A stretch of 64,000 nucleotides of DNA from Streptomyces iakyrus (GCF_000717055.1 NZ_JNXI01000030.1:62001-126000), one strand, 5' to 3'. Positions 43,490 through 52,370 are shown, numbered from the stretch's first letter. Translations and numbers: made by a program. The notes: generated by a model not told the origin, from the letters alone.

Positions 43490-43520
43490 CAGGCCCCCGG
43501 GACTCGGTCCCGGGGGCCTG
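43490..43520 (-). terminator. intrinsic terminator after the surface-protein gene
   Basis: A 14-bp perfect stem (43490-43503 with 43507-43520) with a TCG loop lies 17 bases past the stop of the minus-strand gene at 43538. It is one of the strongest hairpins in the window and suits termination of the long 43.5-56.7 kb minus-strand gene run. Confidence 0.75.
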
Positions 43521-43537
43521 CGATGGAGGAGGGTCGA

Positions 43538-44560
43538 TCAGTGGGTCTCGGTGTTGTCGTCCGGCTCCGACCCGGTGCCCGTACGGCGGCGCGCGGCGAC
43601 GACTGCGCCGGTGCCGCCGGCGAGCAGGAGTCCGGCCCCGCCGAGGAGCCACGGGGTGGCGTCGGCACCCGTGTGGGCGAGAGAGCCGGACGGGGCTCTC
43701 GGCGACGCTGGCTGCGTACCCTCCGCTGACGGCACGAGCGAGGACTCAGAGTCCGGCTTGCCGGTGGCCGTCGAGTCGGGCTTCGACGCGCCGGAGCTGC
43801 TCTCGGTCGGCGTGGACGGGGCGTCGGTCGGCTCACCCGTGGGCTTCTGGGTCGGGGTGAGCTTGGGGGTGGTGACGGTCTTGGCGTTGGTGACGGTCAC
43901 GGTGACCGGGGCGCCGGGCCCGGCAGTGAAGGTCTTCGCGGCTTTGTAGAGGTCGTAGCCTTCGGGGGCCTTGATCTGCTTGACCCAGAACTCGGCCTTA
44001 CGGCTGGAGACGGGCAGTTCGCCGGCGGCGGTGCCCTTCGGGCCGGTGGTGAGGGTGAGCATGGTCTTGTCACCGCTGCCGATGTTCACGGTGGAGCCGG
44101 GCAGGAGCTTGCCGGTCTTGTCGTCCTTGGCCTTCAGCAGGACCTGGGCGGGCTTGAACGGGTCGACGATCGTCAGGCGGGCGGTGGCGCCGGGGGTGAC
44201 GATGACGTCCTGGTCGGCGACGACGTCGTGGAGCGGACTGCCGGAGGCCGTCTGCTTGAGCCGGTAGACGCCCGGCGCGAGGTCGGGGAATGTCAGCTTT
44301 CCTTGGGCATCGGTCTTCCCGCGTCCGGTTTCCTGGCCGGTGGAGTCGAGCAGTAAGAACACGGCGCCGGGCAGGGGATCTCCGGCCGCATCCTTCGCAG
44401 TGATCTCGACGCTGCCCGCGTCCAGGGCCGGTGTCTCGGCAGAGGCGGCCGAGGCCGAGGGGGTCGGTTCGGAGGGCTCGGCGCTCGCGGCCGGCGCCCA
44501 GGTCAGGGCGCCGGCCGCCATGACGGCGACAGCAGCGGATTGGACCAAACATGCATGCAC
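43538..44560 (-). CDS. secreted surface protein with SpaA-like repeats and a sortase-type tail
   Basis: 340 residues. It starts with a signal peptide (AVAVMAAGALTWAPAASAEP). Two prealbumin/SpaA-like beta domains follow (ITAKDAAGDPLPGAVFLLLD; LKAKDDKTGKLLPGSTVNIG), each with the family's DxxG.pLpGa pattern. After a Thr/Pro/Ser-rich stalk comes SLAHTG, a sortase-like LAxTG motif, then a hydrophobic segment (LLGGAGLLLAGGTGAVVAA) and RRR. It is probably anchored on the mycelium surface, perhaps for adhesion or mating contact. A strong terminator follows. Confidence 0.85.
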   Translation of the reverse strand: MHACLVQSAAVAVMAAGALTWAPAASAEPSEPTPSASAASAETPALDAGSVEITAKDAAGDPLPGAVFLLLDSTGQETGRGKTDAQGKLTFPDLAPGVYRLKQTASGSPLHDVVADQDVIVTPGATARLTIVDPFKPAQVLLKAKDDKTGKLLPGSTVNIGSGDKTMLTLTTGPKGTAAGELPVSSRKAEFWVKQIKAPEGYDLYKAAKTFTAGPGAPVTVTVTNAKTVTTPKLTPTQKPTGEPTDAPSTPTESSSGASKPDSTATGKPDSESSLVPSAEGTQPASPRAPSGSLAHTGADATPWLLGGAGLLLAGGTGAVVAARRRTGTGSEPDDNTETH

Positions 44561-44676
44561 GAGGAAGAGGACTCCTTGGGACGGGGAAGGTCATCGGCTG
44601 CGGCCAGAGACCGGGGCGGCAGGTGTCGGAGGGATGGGCGTGCTGCCGTGCTGTTGCTTGCCTGTCGGGGTGGCGA

Positions 44677-45335
44677 TTAGAGGGCGCGGCGGGTCTGGAC
44701 GGGGACGTCCTGGACGGTGCGCTGCAGCGGTTCGGTGGAGATGAGCGAGGCGGTGAAGGCCGCGGCGAGCGTGGTGGGCGTACCGAACGAGAAGCGCGCC
44801 GTCCAGTGCGGCTCGCTGGGGTACCCACCCCAAGCCCGCCAGGCCAGCTCGCTGGAACCGCCGGTGGCGTAGCGGTGGCGTACACCGCCGAGTCCCTCCG
44901 GGGTGAGGAAGGTCTGGGTGCCGTCGGTCTTGACGGTGTGGCTCCAGCCGCGGGTGAGTAGCGGCGTGTACGCCTCGTACGGTGCCGTCTCGTCCTGGAA
45001 CAGCTGGTCCTGGTCGCTGAACCTGTCCTCGAGATAGAGGTCGAGCAGCTCGCTGTGGACGTCGTGCAGCAGCTCGGCAGGGGTGGTGGCGTCGAAGGTG
45101 ATCCGCCAGGCGGGCGAGGTGAACGGGCCCCGGTGGGCGTTGATGGTCCACGTGCCCTTGCCGGGTTGTCGGGCTGGGGGTCGAAGGTGGTCTGCAGGCG
45201 TAGGCACGGGCTGAACGCGGCGGCCGTGCCTGCTTCGGTCTGGGCGAACGGCCAGCCCTCCTCGAAGGGGAAGGCCCACACGGCGCGAGGGTCAACGGCG
45301 CCGGGGCCAGCGAGGTGACGAGGCAGGACCTGCAC
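44677..45335 (-). pseudogene. DUF317-domain gene with an apparent frameshift
   Basis: From GTG 45335, VLPRHLAGPGAVDPRAVWAF through QTTFDPQPDNP matches a DUF317 start (PRhLAG). Near 45170 sense moves to another frame, continuing GTWTINAHRGPFTSPAWRIT and ending with WTARFSFGTPTTLAAAFTAS, the family's C-terminal pattern. A one-base indel in the run of G residues there would explain it. Coding-like sequence (about 20 residues, THPLENLDPAQS) extends upstream of 45335, so the true start may lie near 45400. Confidence 0.6.
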
Positions 45336-45429
45336 GCTCTGGGCCGGGTCGAGGTTCTCAAGGGGGTGGGTGAGCGTGGGCAGGGCTCCTGCGGAGAAAG
45401 TACGGACTGCCGGGTTGGAAGGGCGCGGC

Positions 45430-45918
45430 TCAGCGAGTGCGAGCGCCGCCGCGCGCGGTCGGCGGGGCGGGAGCCGTGTGCGTGCTCCTGCTGGCGGCGC
45501 GGTTCGGCGCGGACGCCGCCCATGCCCCCGGGAACCAGACAGCGGTGTATTGCTCGATGGCGTCGCGAAGCCCGGTGAACTCAGCTCCCTCCCACGGTGG
45601 TTGACCGGCGCGGTGGTACTTGTTGAAGGTGCCGTGAGTGGAATTGTTCAGGGGCCTGTTGCTTGCCACGTCGCGGCGGTGGAAGGTGCCGTGGTTCAGG
45701 AAGCTGAGGCTGACCGCATCGATCTCGCCGCGGTCCGGGTGGACGACCGCAAGGCGTAGACCGCCGTATGTGTCCGCGTAGATGGAGCGGGTGAAGTCGA
45801 TTCGGAACCGAAGGTGCGTGCCTGGAGTCGGCACGGCGAGGTAGGTGTTGCCCACGACGGTGCTGTCGTGAAAGGGGAGGCGGAGTTCGGCGAAGAACTC
45901 AGGGGCCTGCAGGGACAA
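45430..45918 (-). CDS. hypothetical protein accompanying DUF317 genes
   Basis: 162 residues: a beta-rich N-terminus (LRFRIDFTRSIYADTYGGLRLAVVHPDRGEIDAVSLSFLNHGTF) and a more helical end with FTGLRDAIEQYTAVWFPGAW; the tail is basic and low-complexity. It sits between two DUF317 genes in the same direction, 29 bases after the stop of the larger. Function unknown. Confidence 0.65.
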   Translation of the reverse strand: MSLQAPEFFAELRLPFHDSTVVGNTYLAVPTPGTHLRFRIDFTRSIYADTYGGLRLAVVHPDRGEIDAVSLSFLNHGTFHRRDVASNRPLNNSTHGTFNKYHRAGQPPWEGAEFTGLRDAIEQYTAVWFPGAWAASAPNRAASRSTHTAPAPPTARGGARTR

Positions 45919-45947
45919 GGAGGATCTCCGGTCGGGTCAGGAGCGTG

Positions 45948-46817
45948 CTACCGGCGGCCGGGCAGGGCCGGTCGGCTGGTGGTGCTCCAGCGCGGGACGC
46001 TGGCCGCGGGCAGCGCAGCCGGACGGCGGGAGGAGACGGCCCGCTGCACGTCGAGCGGAGTGGGAGCCGGCGGGCCCGGCGGGAGGATCGGGGTGAGCTG
46101 GGCCATCCCTTTGATGTAGCTGGAGGTCACCTCGCGCCACCGGGGCAGGGGAGCCGGATCGGCGACGCACTCGGTGACGGCGGTGAGCAGGGCGACCGGG
46201 GTGTCGGTGCTGGCCGTGGCGTACCAGACGGGCCGGTCGATGGACTTGCCCGCCCACAGCTGCCAGCGCGCGTCGCGCGTGGTCAGTTCGGCTTCCGGAT
46301 CGAGGTCGCCGGTGGTGAACTCCATGCCGGCGAGCCCGTCCGGGGCCTGGACCGCGAAGACGCCCCAGCGCGGACGGTCGATCTCCCAGCCCTGCTTCAG
46401 AAGCGGCACGACCGCGAGGAAGGGATCGTGCTCGTCGATGCCGGAGTTCGGCCGGGCAAGGTAAGCATCCGGCCCCTGCTCGTACGCCGTGGCCAGGATG
46501 GTGGTGAACGCCTGGACAAACTCGGTGGGAACGCGGTCGTTGAAGCAGACGCCCCACGCCGGCGGTCCGAAGGAGTCCTTGTAGGCGTTGATGCGCCAGA
46601 GCCCGTCGTCTTCGCCTTCGGGCAGGTAGCCCAGGCGCACGCGCCGGTCGGGAGCGCTCACGCACACGTTGGAGTCCTCGTCGTACCGCAGGTCCCAGCC
46701 GAGGTCGAGCAGCGGGGCGAGGGCGGGGTCGCCGGTCCCGGTGGTGGAGGCGAGGTGGCGCGGGGAGACGTAGACGTCGCCGTCGATCTCGTGGTGCGAA
46801 TCGGGCTGTGGGTTCAT
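45948..46817 (-). CDS. DUF317-domain protein
   Basis: 289 residues from ATG 46817; earlier in-frame codons belong to a shadow of the ATP-grasp gene. The DUF317 pattern occurs twice: VYVSPRHLASTTGTGDPALAPLLDLGWDLRYDEDSNV... GPPAWGVCFNDRVPTEFVQAFTTIL, then DPFLAVVPLLKQGWEID... DRPVWYATASTDTPVALLTAV. The tail is Pro/Arg-rich. Its start overlaps the ATP-grasp stop, so the two are likely co-translated. Confidence 0.8.
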   Translation of the reverse strand: MNPQPDSHHEIDGDVYVSPRHLASTTGTGDPALAPLLDLGWDLRYDEDSNVCVSAPDRRVRLGYLPEGEDDGLWRINAYKDSFGPPAWGVCFNDRVPTEFVQAFTTILATAYEQGPDAYLARPNSGIDEHDPFLAVVPLLKQGWEIDRPRWGVFAVQAPDGLAGMEFTTGDLDPEAELTTRDARWQLWAGKSIDRPVWYATASTDTPVALLTAVTECVADPAPLPRWREVTSSYIKGMAQLTPILPPGPPAPTPLDVQRAVSSRRPAALPAASVPRWSTTSRPALPGRR

Positions 46818-48106
46818 CGGTCTGCCCTCGTGGTGACGGTGATTTCGTCGGCGGCTGTGTCGAGGCGTTCGGTGACCTCGGCGGTGGTGCGGCCGGTGAC
46901 GACGTAGAACCCGGCCCGGGCGGTGAACAGGTCGCCGTCGGGCGGCAGGACGAGCTCGTCGCCGATCTCGCGGATCCACTGCACCTGGCGCAGCCAGGGG
47001 GTGTGGGCGGCAAAGGGCTGGTTGATGTGCCGGGCAGTCAGGGTGCCGGAGGCATCCGGGTAGAGCATGCGGATGCCCGCGGCTCCGCTGCGGGTCGGGG
47101 TGAGGTCCGGCGCTCGGCCGCAGGCGAGGTCGGCGGCGGCCCGGGGCAGGTCTATGCCGGTGGCCAGACGGACAAGGTGGCCGATCATGTCGCCGCCGAT
47201 CCTGGCATTGACCTCGATCAGCCGCGGCCGACCGTCCACCAGGCGCAGCTCGACGTGCTGCACACCGTCGGTGATCCCCAGGGCCTTGACCGCAGCAGCG
47301 GCGGCCGGGGCGACCTGGGCCAGGAGCGGGTCGGCGGCATCGACGGTGTGCCCGGCCTCGTCGAAATACGGCGCGGGGCCCAGGTGCTTGCGGGTCACGG
47401 CGACCGCCGTGGTCGCTCCGCGGTGGGTGACGCATTCGACCGAGAATTCCGGCCCGTCGAGGTATTCCTCGACCAGGACGCCGGTGTCCTCGCGACTGCG
47501 GCTCGCACCGGCCGAGGCGAACGCGAACGCGGCGGGCAGTTCTTCGGGCCGGTCGACGCGGATCACGCCGATGCTGCCCGCGAAGGCCGCGGGCTTGATG
47601 ACCGCCGGCAGGCCGAGGGTCATCGTCGCCAGGCCGGCCTCCAATAGAGTCCGCGCCCTCATCGAGGCGGCCGAGGGAACGCCATGGCGGGCGAACAGGG
47701 TGCGGGCGGTTGCCTTGTTGCGGCAGGCCCGCATCACCTCGACGGACGTCGAGGACAGACCGAGCGCGCGGGCGAGACGGGCGGTGGGGACGAGGCGCCA
47801 CTCGTCCCAGGTGACCACGCCGGCAAGGTCATGGTGCTCGGCCAGCGCCCGGCCGCCGGCGAGCAGCGCTGCGGGGTCGCTCAGATCGACCACGGTGTGG
47901 TCGACGATGAACGGCTCCTCCCACGACGGCTCGGTGCCGGTGAGCAGGACGACGTCGTACGCGGCGGCCACCTGCTCCAGGCAGTAACCGCGGTAGGTCT
48001 CGTCGCCGGGAGAAACGACGAGCACGAGAGGACGAGCGGACAAGAAGGGGTTCTCCGTATCGGTGGACGGCGGGACGAGGGAAGAGAGGGGTGTCTCAGG
48101 CGGCAC
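46814..48106 (-). CDS. ATP-grasp domain protein (carboxylate-amine ligase type)
   Basis: 430 residues. ATP-grasp features: NKATARTLFARHGVPSAA (about 130-150), GLPAVIKPAAFAGSIGVIRV (nucleotide-binding Lys and Gly loop), VLVEEYLDGPEFSVE, and near 305 RLIEVNARIGGDMIGHL with the metal-binding E.N.R. These enzymes join a carboxylate to an amine through an acyl phosphate, making dipeptides or similar. It is followed by a DUF317 gene and preceded by a small protein gene, an MFS exporter and two regulators, so the set may make and export a small peptide-like compound; that is inference. Confidence 0.85.
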   Translation of the reverse strand: MPPETPLSSLVPPSTDTENPFLSARPLVLVVSPGDETYRGYCLEQVAAAYDVVLLTGTEPSWEEPFIVDHTVVDLSDPAALLAGGRALAEHHDLAGVVTWDEWRLVPTARLARALGLSSTSVEVMRACRNKATARTLFARHGVPSAASMRARTLLEAGLATMTLGLPAVIKPAAFAGSIGVIRVDRPEELPAAFAFASAGASRSREDTGVLVEEYLDGPEFSVECVTHRGATTAVAVTRKHLGPAPYFDEAGHTVDAADPLLAQVAPAAAAAVKALGITDGVQHVELRLVDGRPRLIEVNARIGGDMIGHLVRLATGIDLPRAAADLACGRAPDLTPTRSGAAGIRMLYPDASGTLTARHINQPFAAHTPWLRQVQWIREIGDELVLPPDGDLFTARAGFYVVTGRTTAEVTERLDTAADEITVTTRADR

Positions 48107-48530
48107 GGCGGCGACGCAGCTCGAACGCCGCAGCCCAGTGAGGGTGTTCGCTGATCAGGCGGCGGGCGTAGAGGGCGGTGTAGTTGTTGTTAAGCCCGGC
48201 GACCCCATGAGGGAGCTGGCGGCGCAGGTCCTCGAACAGGTCCTTCAAGCTGACCCGGGTTGCGCCGGCGGCCAGTCGACGAGCGGCCATGCGTTCCAGG
48301 GCCCGGTGGACGTGCGGGTTATGGGCGTCGAAGGCGTGGAACTGCTCGGTGAGGGAGCGACCAGTCGCGCGGTGCGATCCAAGGGCGGCAATGGACGTAA
48401 GTTCTCCACAGGCTGGGGGCGCAGCAGGGTCAGGTGCGCAGGGCGGGATCGGTTCGCAGGCGGGCGAAGGCGCAGAACAGACCGAGGGCCTGCAGCGCGG
48501 CACAGACGGTGATGACGTGGCCCAGCGCAT
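48096..48530 (-). CDS. hypothetical protein between ATP-grasp and MFS genes
   Basis: 144 residues in the longest frame, but the first 45 are Ser/Pro/Cys-rich and overlap the MFS gene by 100 bases, so the real start is probably nearer 48400. The coherent part reads RSLTEQFHAFDAHNPHVHRALERMAARRLAAGATRVSLKDLFEDLR and GLNNNYTALYARRLISEHPHWAAAFELRRRRAA. This is a compact helical protein of unknown function; similar proteins seem to occur in Streptomyces mobile elements. Confidence 0.5.
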   Translation of the reverse strand: MRWATSSPSVPRCRPSVCSAPSPACEPIPPCAPDPAAPPACGELTSIAALGSHRATGRSLTEQFHAFDAHNPHVHRALERMAARRLAAGATRVSLKDLFEDLRRQLPHGVAGLNNNYTALYARRLISEHPHWAAAFELRRRRAA

Positions 48531-49665
48531 CGGGCGGAGTGAGCGCGGTGAGCACGCCGGCGACGGGGAAGGGCAGCAGGAGGATGAGGATGGTCGCCGA
48601 CAGGGTGCTGCCGAACTTCTCCGGAGGGATCAGGCGGGAGCGCAGCGTGCGCAGGACGACCGTCATGCCGCCTTCGCCCGCCATGAGGACCGCGACCAGG
48701 ACCAGGTAGGACCGGTAGTCGGGAGCCTGGGCAGCGGCGAGACAGCCGAGCGAGGCGAGGGCGGCACAGGCGGCGCCGACCGGCCACAGGCCGAGGCGGT
48801 CGAGCGCGAACCGGCAGAGCGTGACGCTGAGGAGCGTCGCTGCGGCAGCGGCGGACCAGACGAGGCCGACTGCGGTGGTGGACTGCCCGAAGTGCTTGAC
48901 GACGATCACGGGACCGGCCGCTTGAAGAAGGCCGGTGGCCAGGTTGGACAGGGTCAGCCCGGTCACGAGCCAGCCGAGCGCGGGAAGCGAGCGGATGGTG
49001 CGCCACCCGGTGAGCAGTCCGGCCCCGGACCTCCCCTTCGCCGCACGGGCCGGTGCCACGGGCGAGTGCGGAGTGCGCAGGGCAAGCAGCGCGGCAAGCA
49101 ACGAGAGCACGGTGATCACCGCGAGCATCAACGGCGGACCGGCAAGCAGGAGCACCCCGGCGAGCGCCGGACCGGCCAGGGTCGCCGTCTGGTCGATGCC
49201 GAGCAGGACGGCCTGGACACGGTGGGCCCGCCGTCCTGCTCGGCGGCCGGCGGCAGCGCCCGCGGTCTCGGCCGCGATATAGCTGAACTCGGTGAGCACG
49301 CCGGTCGTCGCCGCCAGCACCATCACGGTCGCGCTCGCCACGGTGCCGGATGGGTGGAGGCGGAGCAGGACCGCGCCGACGGCGAGGGCCAGCGCCCGGC
49401 CCAGGGAGGCCAGGTGGAAGACCACCGCAGCACCGCGCCGGTCGACAACCGATCCGGCCCACCCGAACGCAGCCAGCCGCGGTATCCACTCTAGGGCGAA
49501 GGCTGCGCCCGTCAGCACGACGGAGCGCGTCGTGGCCAGGACGAGCAGCGGGATGCCGTAGGTGGACATCGCGAACGCCAACGCGTCCGTCGTGCGCGGC
49601 AGGTAGATGCTGCGCATCAGCCCGCCGGTGTGGCGTGCGTGCCGGAGCGTGACCGCTTCGCTCAC
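48430..49665 (-). CDS. MFS exporter (about 12 membrane segments)
   Basis: 411 residues with evenly spaced hydrophobic stretches. An early DRRGAAVVF (motif A-like, D-R-R-G) sits between segments 2 and 3, and TEFSYIAAETAGAAAGRRAG lies mid-chain. The start overlaps the upstream regulator stop. It stands between the ATP-grasp gene and two winged-helix regulators, suggesting export of, or resistance to, a small molecule. Confidence 0.85.
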   Translation of the reverse strand: MSEAVTLRHARHTGGLMRSIYLPRTTDALAFAMSTYGIPLLVLATTRSVVLTGAAFALEWIPRLAAFGWAGSVVDRRGAAVVFHLASLGRALALAVGAVLLRLHPSGTVASATVMVLAATTGVLTEFSYIAAETAGAAAGRRAGRRAHRVQAVLLGIDQTATLAGPALAGVLLLAGPPLMLAVITVLSLLAALLALRTPHSPVAPARAAKGRSGAGLLTGWRTIRSLPALGWLVTGLTLSNLATGLLQAAGPVIVVKHFGQSTTAVGLVWSAAAAATLLSVTLCRFALDRLGLWPVGAACAALASLGCLAAAQAPDYRSYLVLVAVLMAGEGGMTVVLRTLRSRLIPPEKFGSTLSATILILLLPFPVAGVLTALTPPDALGHVITVCAALQALGLFCAFARLRTDPALRT

Positions 49666-50141
49666 GCGACCGGCTCAGGTTCGGACACCCTGGCCACCTG
49701 GAGGTTGTCGGCCAGCCACTGGATCAGGAGCGTGCGGAGACGGGCCAGGCCCGCCTCCGCTCCGTCGGCGCGCTCGGTGGTGAGTGATGGTGACAACAGG
49801 GCAAGGACGTGCCGAATGCGGCTGCTGAACGCGCAGACGGGGGCCGGGACGGCGTGACGCCGGGCCCAGCGGGCCATCGCGTCGTACAGGCCGGCCAACT
49901 CCATCCCAGCCTCGGTCAGTTCCAAACCGATGCCGGGCGCGATCCGGATAAGACCGTGGGCGCGGGCCGTGTCGGATGCGCTGCGCAGTTGGTGCGTGGG
50001 GAGGTCGGGCAGGGTGCCGGCCAGCCGTCGCGGCGGTATGGCGCCGTTGTCATCGATCTCGGTGACCAGGCGGACCAAGGGCCGCGAGGCGAGCAGTTCG
50101 ACAGCGCGCTGCGCTTCGGCAGAGGTAAAGGGGGTGCTCAT
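49662..50141 (-). CDS. winged-helix regulator
   Basis: 159 residues from ATG 50141. LASRPLVRLVTEIDDNGAIPPRRLAGTLPDLPTHQLRSASDTARAHGLIR is a winged-helix start of HxlR/PadR type, followed by GLELTEAGMELAGLYDAMARWARRH. It overlaps the MFS start on one side and the HxlR-like gene on the other (ATGA), so the three are co-expressed. It probably controls the exporter or ligase genes. Confidence 0.75.
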   Translation of the reverse strand: MSTPFTSAEAQRAVELLASRPLVRLVTEIDDNGAIPPRRLAGTLPDLPTHQLRSASDTARAHGLIRIAPGIGLELTEAGMELAGLYDAMARWARRHAVPAPVCAFSSRIRHVLALLSPSLTTERADGAEAGLARLRTLLIQWLADNLQVARVSEPEPVA

Positions 50142-51001
50142 CGGCGCGGGCCTCCCGCCGGGACGGCTGCCTTCGGGCGGGTGGTCGCAGCGTGCGAGAA
50201 GAGATCCCCGTTGTGCCACGCCGGAGGGGAATGGGGTGTCCGAGCGGGTGGGAGCGCCGTGGGGGCCGGCCGAGACTGGCTGCTGATCCACGGCCTCGGC
50301 GCGCGTTGCGCCTGCGGGTGCCCCCAGACCGGGTGCTGGGCCGCCTGGTCGAGGGGCTGCCCGACGGCCCACGCGGACAGGGCGCCGAGCACGGGGCCCA
50401 GGCCATCGCCGGCCGCGGACAGCCGGTAGGGCCGGCCCATGCCGTCGGTGTCAACCAGGCCGTCGAAGACGAGCTGCCGCAGAGGCGGATAGATATTGGT
50501 CCAGTCGCTGCTGGGCATCACGATTCGGGCCAGAGCCCGGCCGCTGACTTCCTCACGGGACTTCAGCACCCACAGGATGGCGGCGGCATGGCGCCGGGTG
50601 AGCAGGGTGAGGCTGTCCTCGATCTGCTCGATCGCGGCCAGCGAGCGGTCCGCCTTCTCCAGGTGTCCCTCGGCCCAGGTAACGATCATCGGCAGGACCG
50701 GCAGCAGGGCAACGCCACGTTCGGTGTGGCCGTAGGTCACGTGCCGTGCGGTGTGTTCGGTGCGTTCGACGAGTCCGGCGTCGCACAGCGCCTTGAGTTT
50801 GGGGTGGAGCTGGCCGTTCTGCAGCCAGGACACCTTGGCCGCCAGCTCGCTGTAGCGCAGCGGCGGGCCGGAGAGGGCCAAGAGGATCCTCACGCTCCAG
50901 CGCGGAGTGATCATGGCGAGGGCCTCGGTGACCCGGGCGATGTCGGCGTCGGCGTCAGGGGGCAGAGCGGTGATGGCCAAGGGAGGAACTCCAGGGTGCA
51001 T
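50138..51001 (-). CDS. double HxlR-type winged-helix regulator
   Basis: 287 residues with two winged-helix units: ITPRWSVRILLALSGPPLRYSELAAKVSWLQNGQLHPKLKALCDAGLVERTEH at about 31-84, and LLTRRHAAAILWVLKSREEVSGRALARIVMPSSDWTNIYPPLRQLVFDGLVDTD at about 133-186. The wRxxiLxxL...ys.L...i opening is the HxlR signature. The C-terminus is low-complexity. It begins the regulator, regulator, exporter, ligase unit. Confidence 0.8.
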   Translation of the reverse strand: MHPGVPPLAITALPPDADADIARVTEALAMITPRWSVRILLALSGPPLRYSELAAKVSWLQNGQLHPKLKALCDAGLVERTEHTARHVTYGHTERGVALLPVLPMIVTWAEGHLEKADRSLAAIEQIEDSLTLLTRRHAAAILWVLKSREEVSGRALARIVMPSSDWTNIYPPLRQLVFDGLVDTDGMGRPYRLSAAGDGLGPVLGALSAWAVGQPLDQAAQHPVWGHPQAQRAPRPWISSQSRPAPTALPPARTPHSPPAWHNGDLFSHAATTRPKAAVPAGGPRR

Positions 51002-51022
51002 GAAAGGGGAATCGCCTGCGAG

Positions 51023-51436
51023 TCAGCGGCTGTGCGCCGGACTCGGCGCCGCAAGAGGCGGAGCCGGAGCAGGTGGCGAGGGAGCTGGCGGGACAGGCGT
51101 CGGGGCCGGGACGCGGCCCAGGCTCTGCATGACGGCGGCGACCGATTTGGCCTGGACCTCGCGGACGGCGACGGCTTCGGCGAGCCGGCGGGTGCCGTCG
51201 AGGAGGTGGGAGACCTCGTGCGGGCCGATCTGCCGTTCGGGGTGGATGAGCCGGGCGAGGTGGTCGCGGTGGAAGTCGATGCTGCGCTCGGCCACGGCAA
51301 GGTCGTCGTGCATGCCGAGCAGGGCACAGAGCATGCCGGGCGGCTGGTCCTGGGCGTGGGCTTCGAGGTCGGCGAGCGGTGCGCCGTAAAGGTCCTCGAT
51401 CCGTCCAGCTATGTCGGTGGACGTGGGGTGGGGCAA
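51023..51436 (-). CDS. hypothetical helical protein
   Basis: About 137 residues from TTG 51436 (GAAAG upstream); earlier codons are Pro/Arg-rich shadow. Helical: IAGRIEDLYGAPLADLEAHAQDQPPGMLCALLGMHDDLAVAERSIDFHRDHLARLIHPERQIG, ending in a Pro/Ala tail. It may form a pair with the following disrupted gene. Function unknown. Confidence 0.55.
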   Translation of the reverse strand: MPHPTSTDIAGRIEDLYGAPLADLEAHAQDQPPGMLCALLGMHDDLAVAERSIDFHRDHLARLIHPERQIGPHEVSHLLDGTRRLAEAVAVREVQAKSVAAVMQSLGRVPAPTPVPPAPSPPAPAPPLAAPSPAHSR

Positions 51437-51446
51437 TCGGGGGCTT

Positions 51447-51891
51447 TCACGGTCGGCGGGCCCGGGCCGCCCCGGCACGCCGGGGTGCCGGGGCGGCAGA
51501 TGGGGGCACGATTGCGGTGGCCCTGAGCTGAGCCGTTCGTACGTGCCGGGCCTGCTGGGCGGGCGGGGGCATGGTGCGCAGCAGCTCGCCGAGGGCGGCG
51601 CGGGTAGGCGTCTCGGGCCTCCAGTGCCGCGTCCAGCCACTGCGCGTCGAAGCGGAGCTTGTCCGCCGACAGTTCGCCATGGTTGCGGTCCGGATCCATG
51701 TCGGCGTGGACGCGGTCGCGGACGCGGGCGACCTGCTCCTCGGTGAGTGCCAGGAAGGACCGCAGTTCCAGGGCCCGGGCGAGCGCGGGCGAGGCATCGT
51801 GGTCGGCAGCCGCCTCGTACAGCTCGAGGACCGGCTTACCGAAGACCTTCTGCAGGTCGGCGTCCATGGTGCTGGCCTTGTCCCGGCTCAT
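51447..51891 (-). pseudogene. hypothetical helical protein gene, apparently frameshifted
   Basis: ATG 51891 gives DADLQKVFGKPVLELYEAAADHD and LTEEQVARVRDRVHADMDPD, then QWLDAALEARDAYP. Near 51610 another frame becomes more protein-like, with TRAALGELLRTMPPPAQQAR and a stop at 51447. This suggests an indel. If no indel exists, the first frame runs to 51409 with a Pro/Arg-rich tail. Confidence 0.45.
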
Positions 51892-52370
51892 CGGGCGGCC
51901 CTTGCCGACCGCCAGGCCGTCGCCGGTGCGGTTGAACCCGCGGGCCGGTTGGGGGCGCTGGTCTGCACCGCAGGCCCGGTGCGGGGCCGAAGGCGGGCGA
52001 GGCGCTCTGCGGCGAGGTCCTTCTTCCCGGGGGCGTTCGGGTCGAGGAGCCATCGCACCACCATCGCCCGGCCGTCGCGGGCAGTGACGGCCGCGTTCAC
52101 CCGGTGGGCGAGGCCCATCGTCGGGTCGTCGACCGCGCTGGGCTGGGTCTGCAGTGCGGCGAGGAGGTCGTCCTCCGCGCGCTCCAGCACGGACTGGGCC
52201 TCGACGAGAAGGCCGTGCCACTTGACGACGTCGGTGGCGTCAGGGTTCGCGGTCGGCGCGGCGGCGACCGCGGCCTTCAACTGGTCCATGCCCATGTCGA
52301 AGCTCGCTTCGATCCGTTCGGTGAGCACGCCCACGACATCCGCAGACTCCTCGGATATGCCGTCGGACAA
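51888..52370 (-). CDS. hypothetical protein
   Basis: 160 residues: DVVGVLTERIEASFDMGMDQLKAAVAAAP, then VVKWHGLLVEAQSVLERAEDDLLAALQTQPS, a helical and acidic character with a basic tail. The stop overlaps the next ATG (ATGA). Function unknown. Confidence 0.6.
   Translation of the reverse strand: MSDGISEESADVVGVLTERIEASFDMGMDQLKAAVAAAPTANPDATDVVKWHGLLVEAQSVLERAEDDLLAALQTQPSAVDDPTMGLAHRVNAAVTARDGRAMVVRWLLDPNAPGKKDLAAERLARLRPRTGPAVQTSAPNRPAGSTAPATAWRSARAAR

Noticed and set aside
45948..47801. Extended 617-codon minus-strand frame upstream of the DUF317 protein
   Set aside because: The extension is antisense-like shadow of the ATP-grasp gene; ATG 46817 gives a complete DUF317 protein overlapping the ATP-grasp stop.
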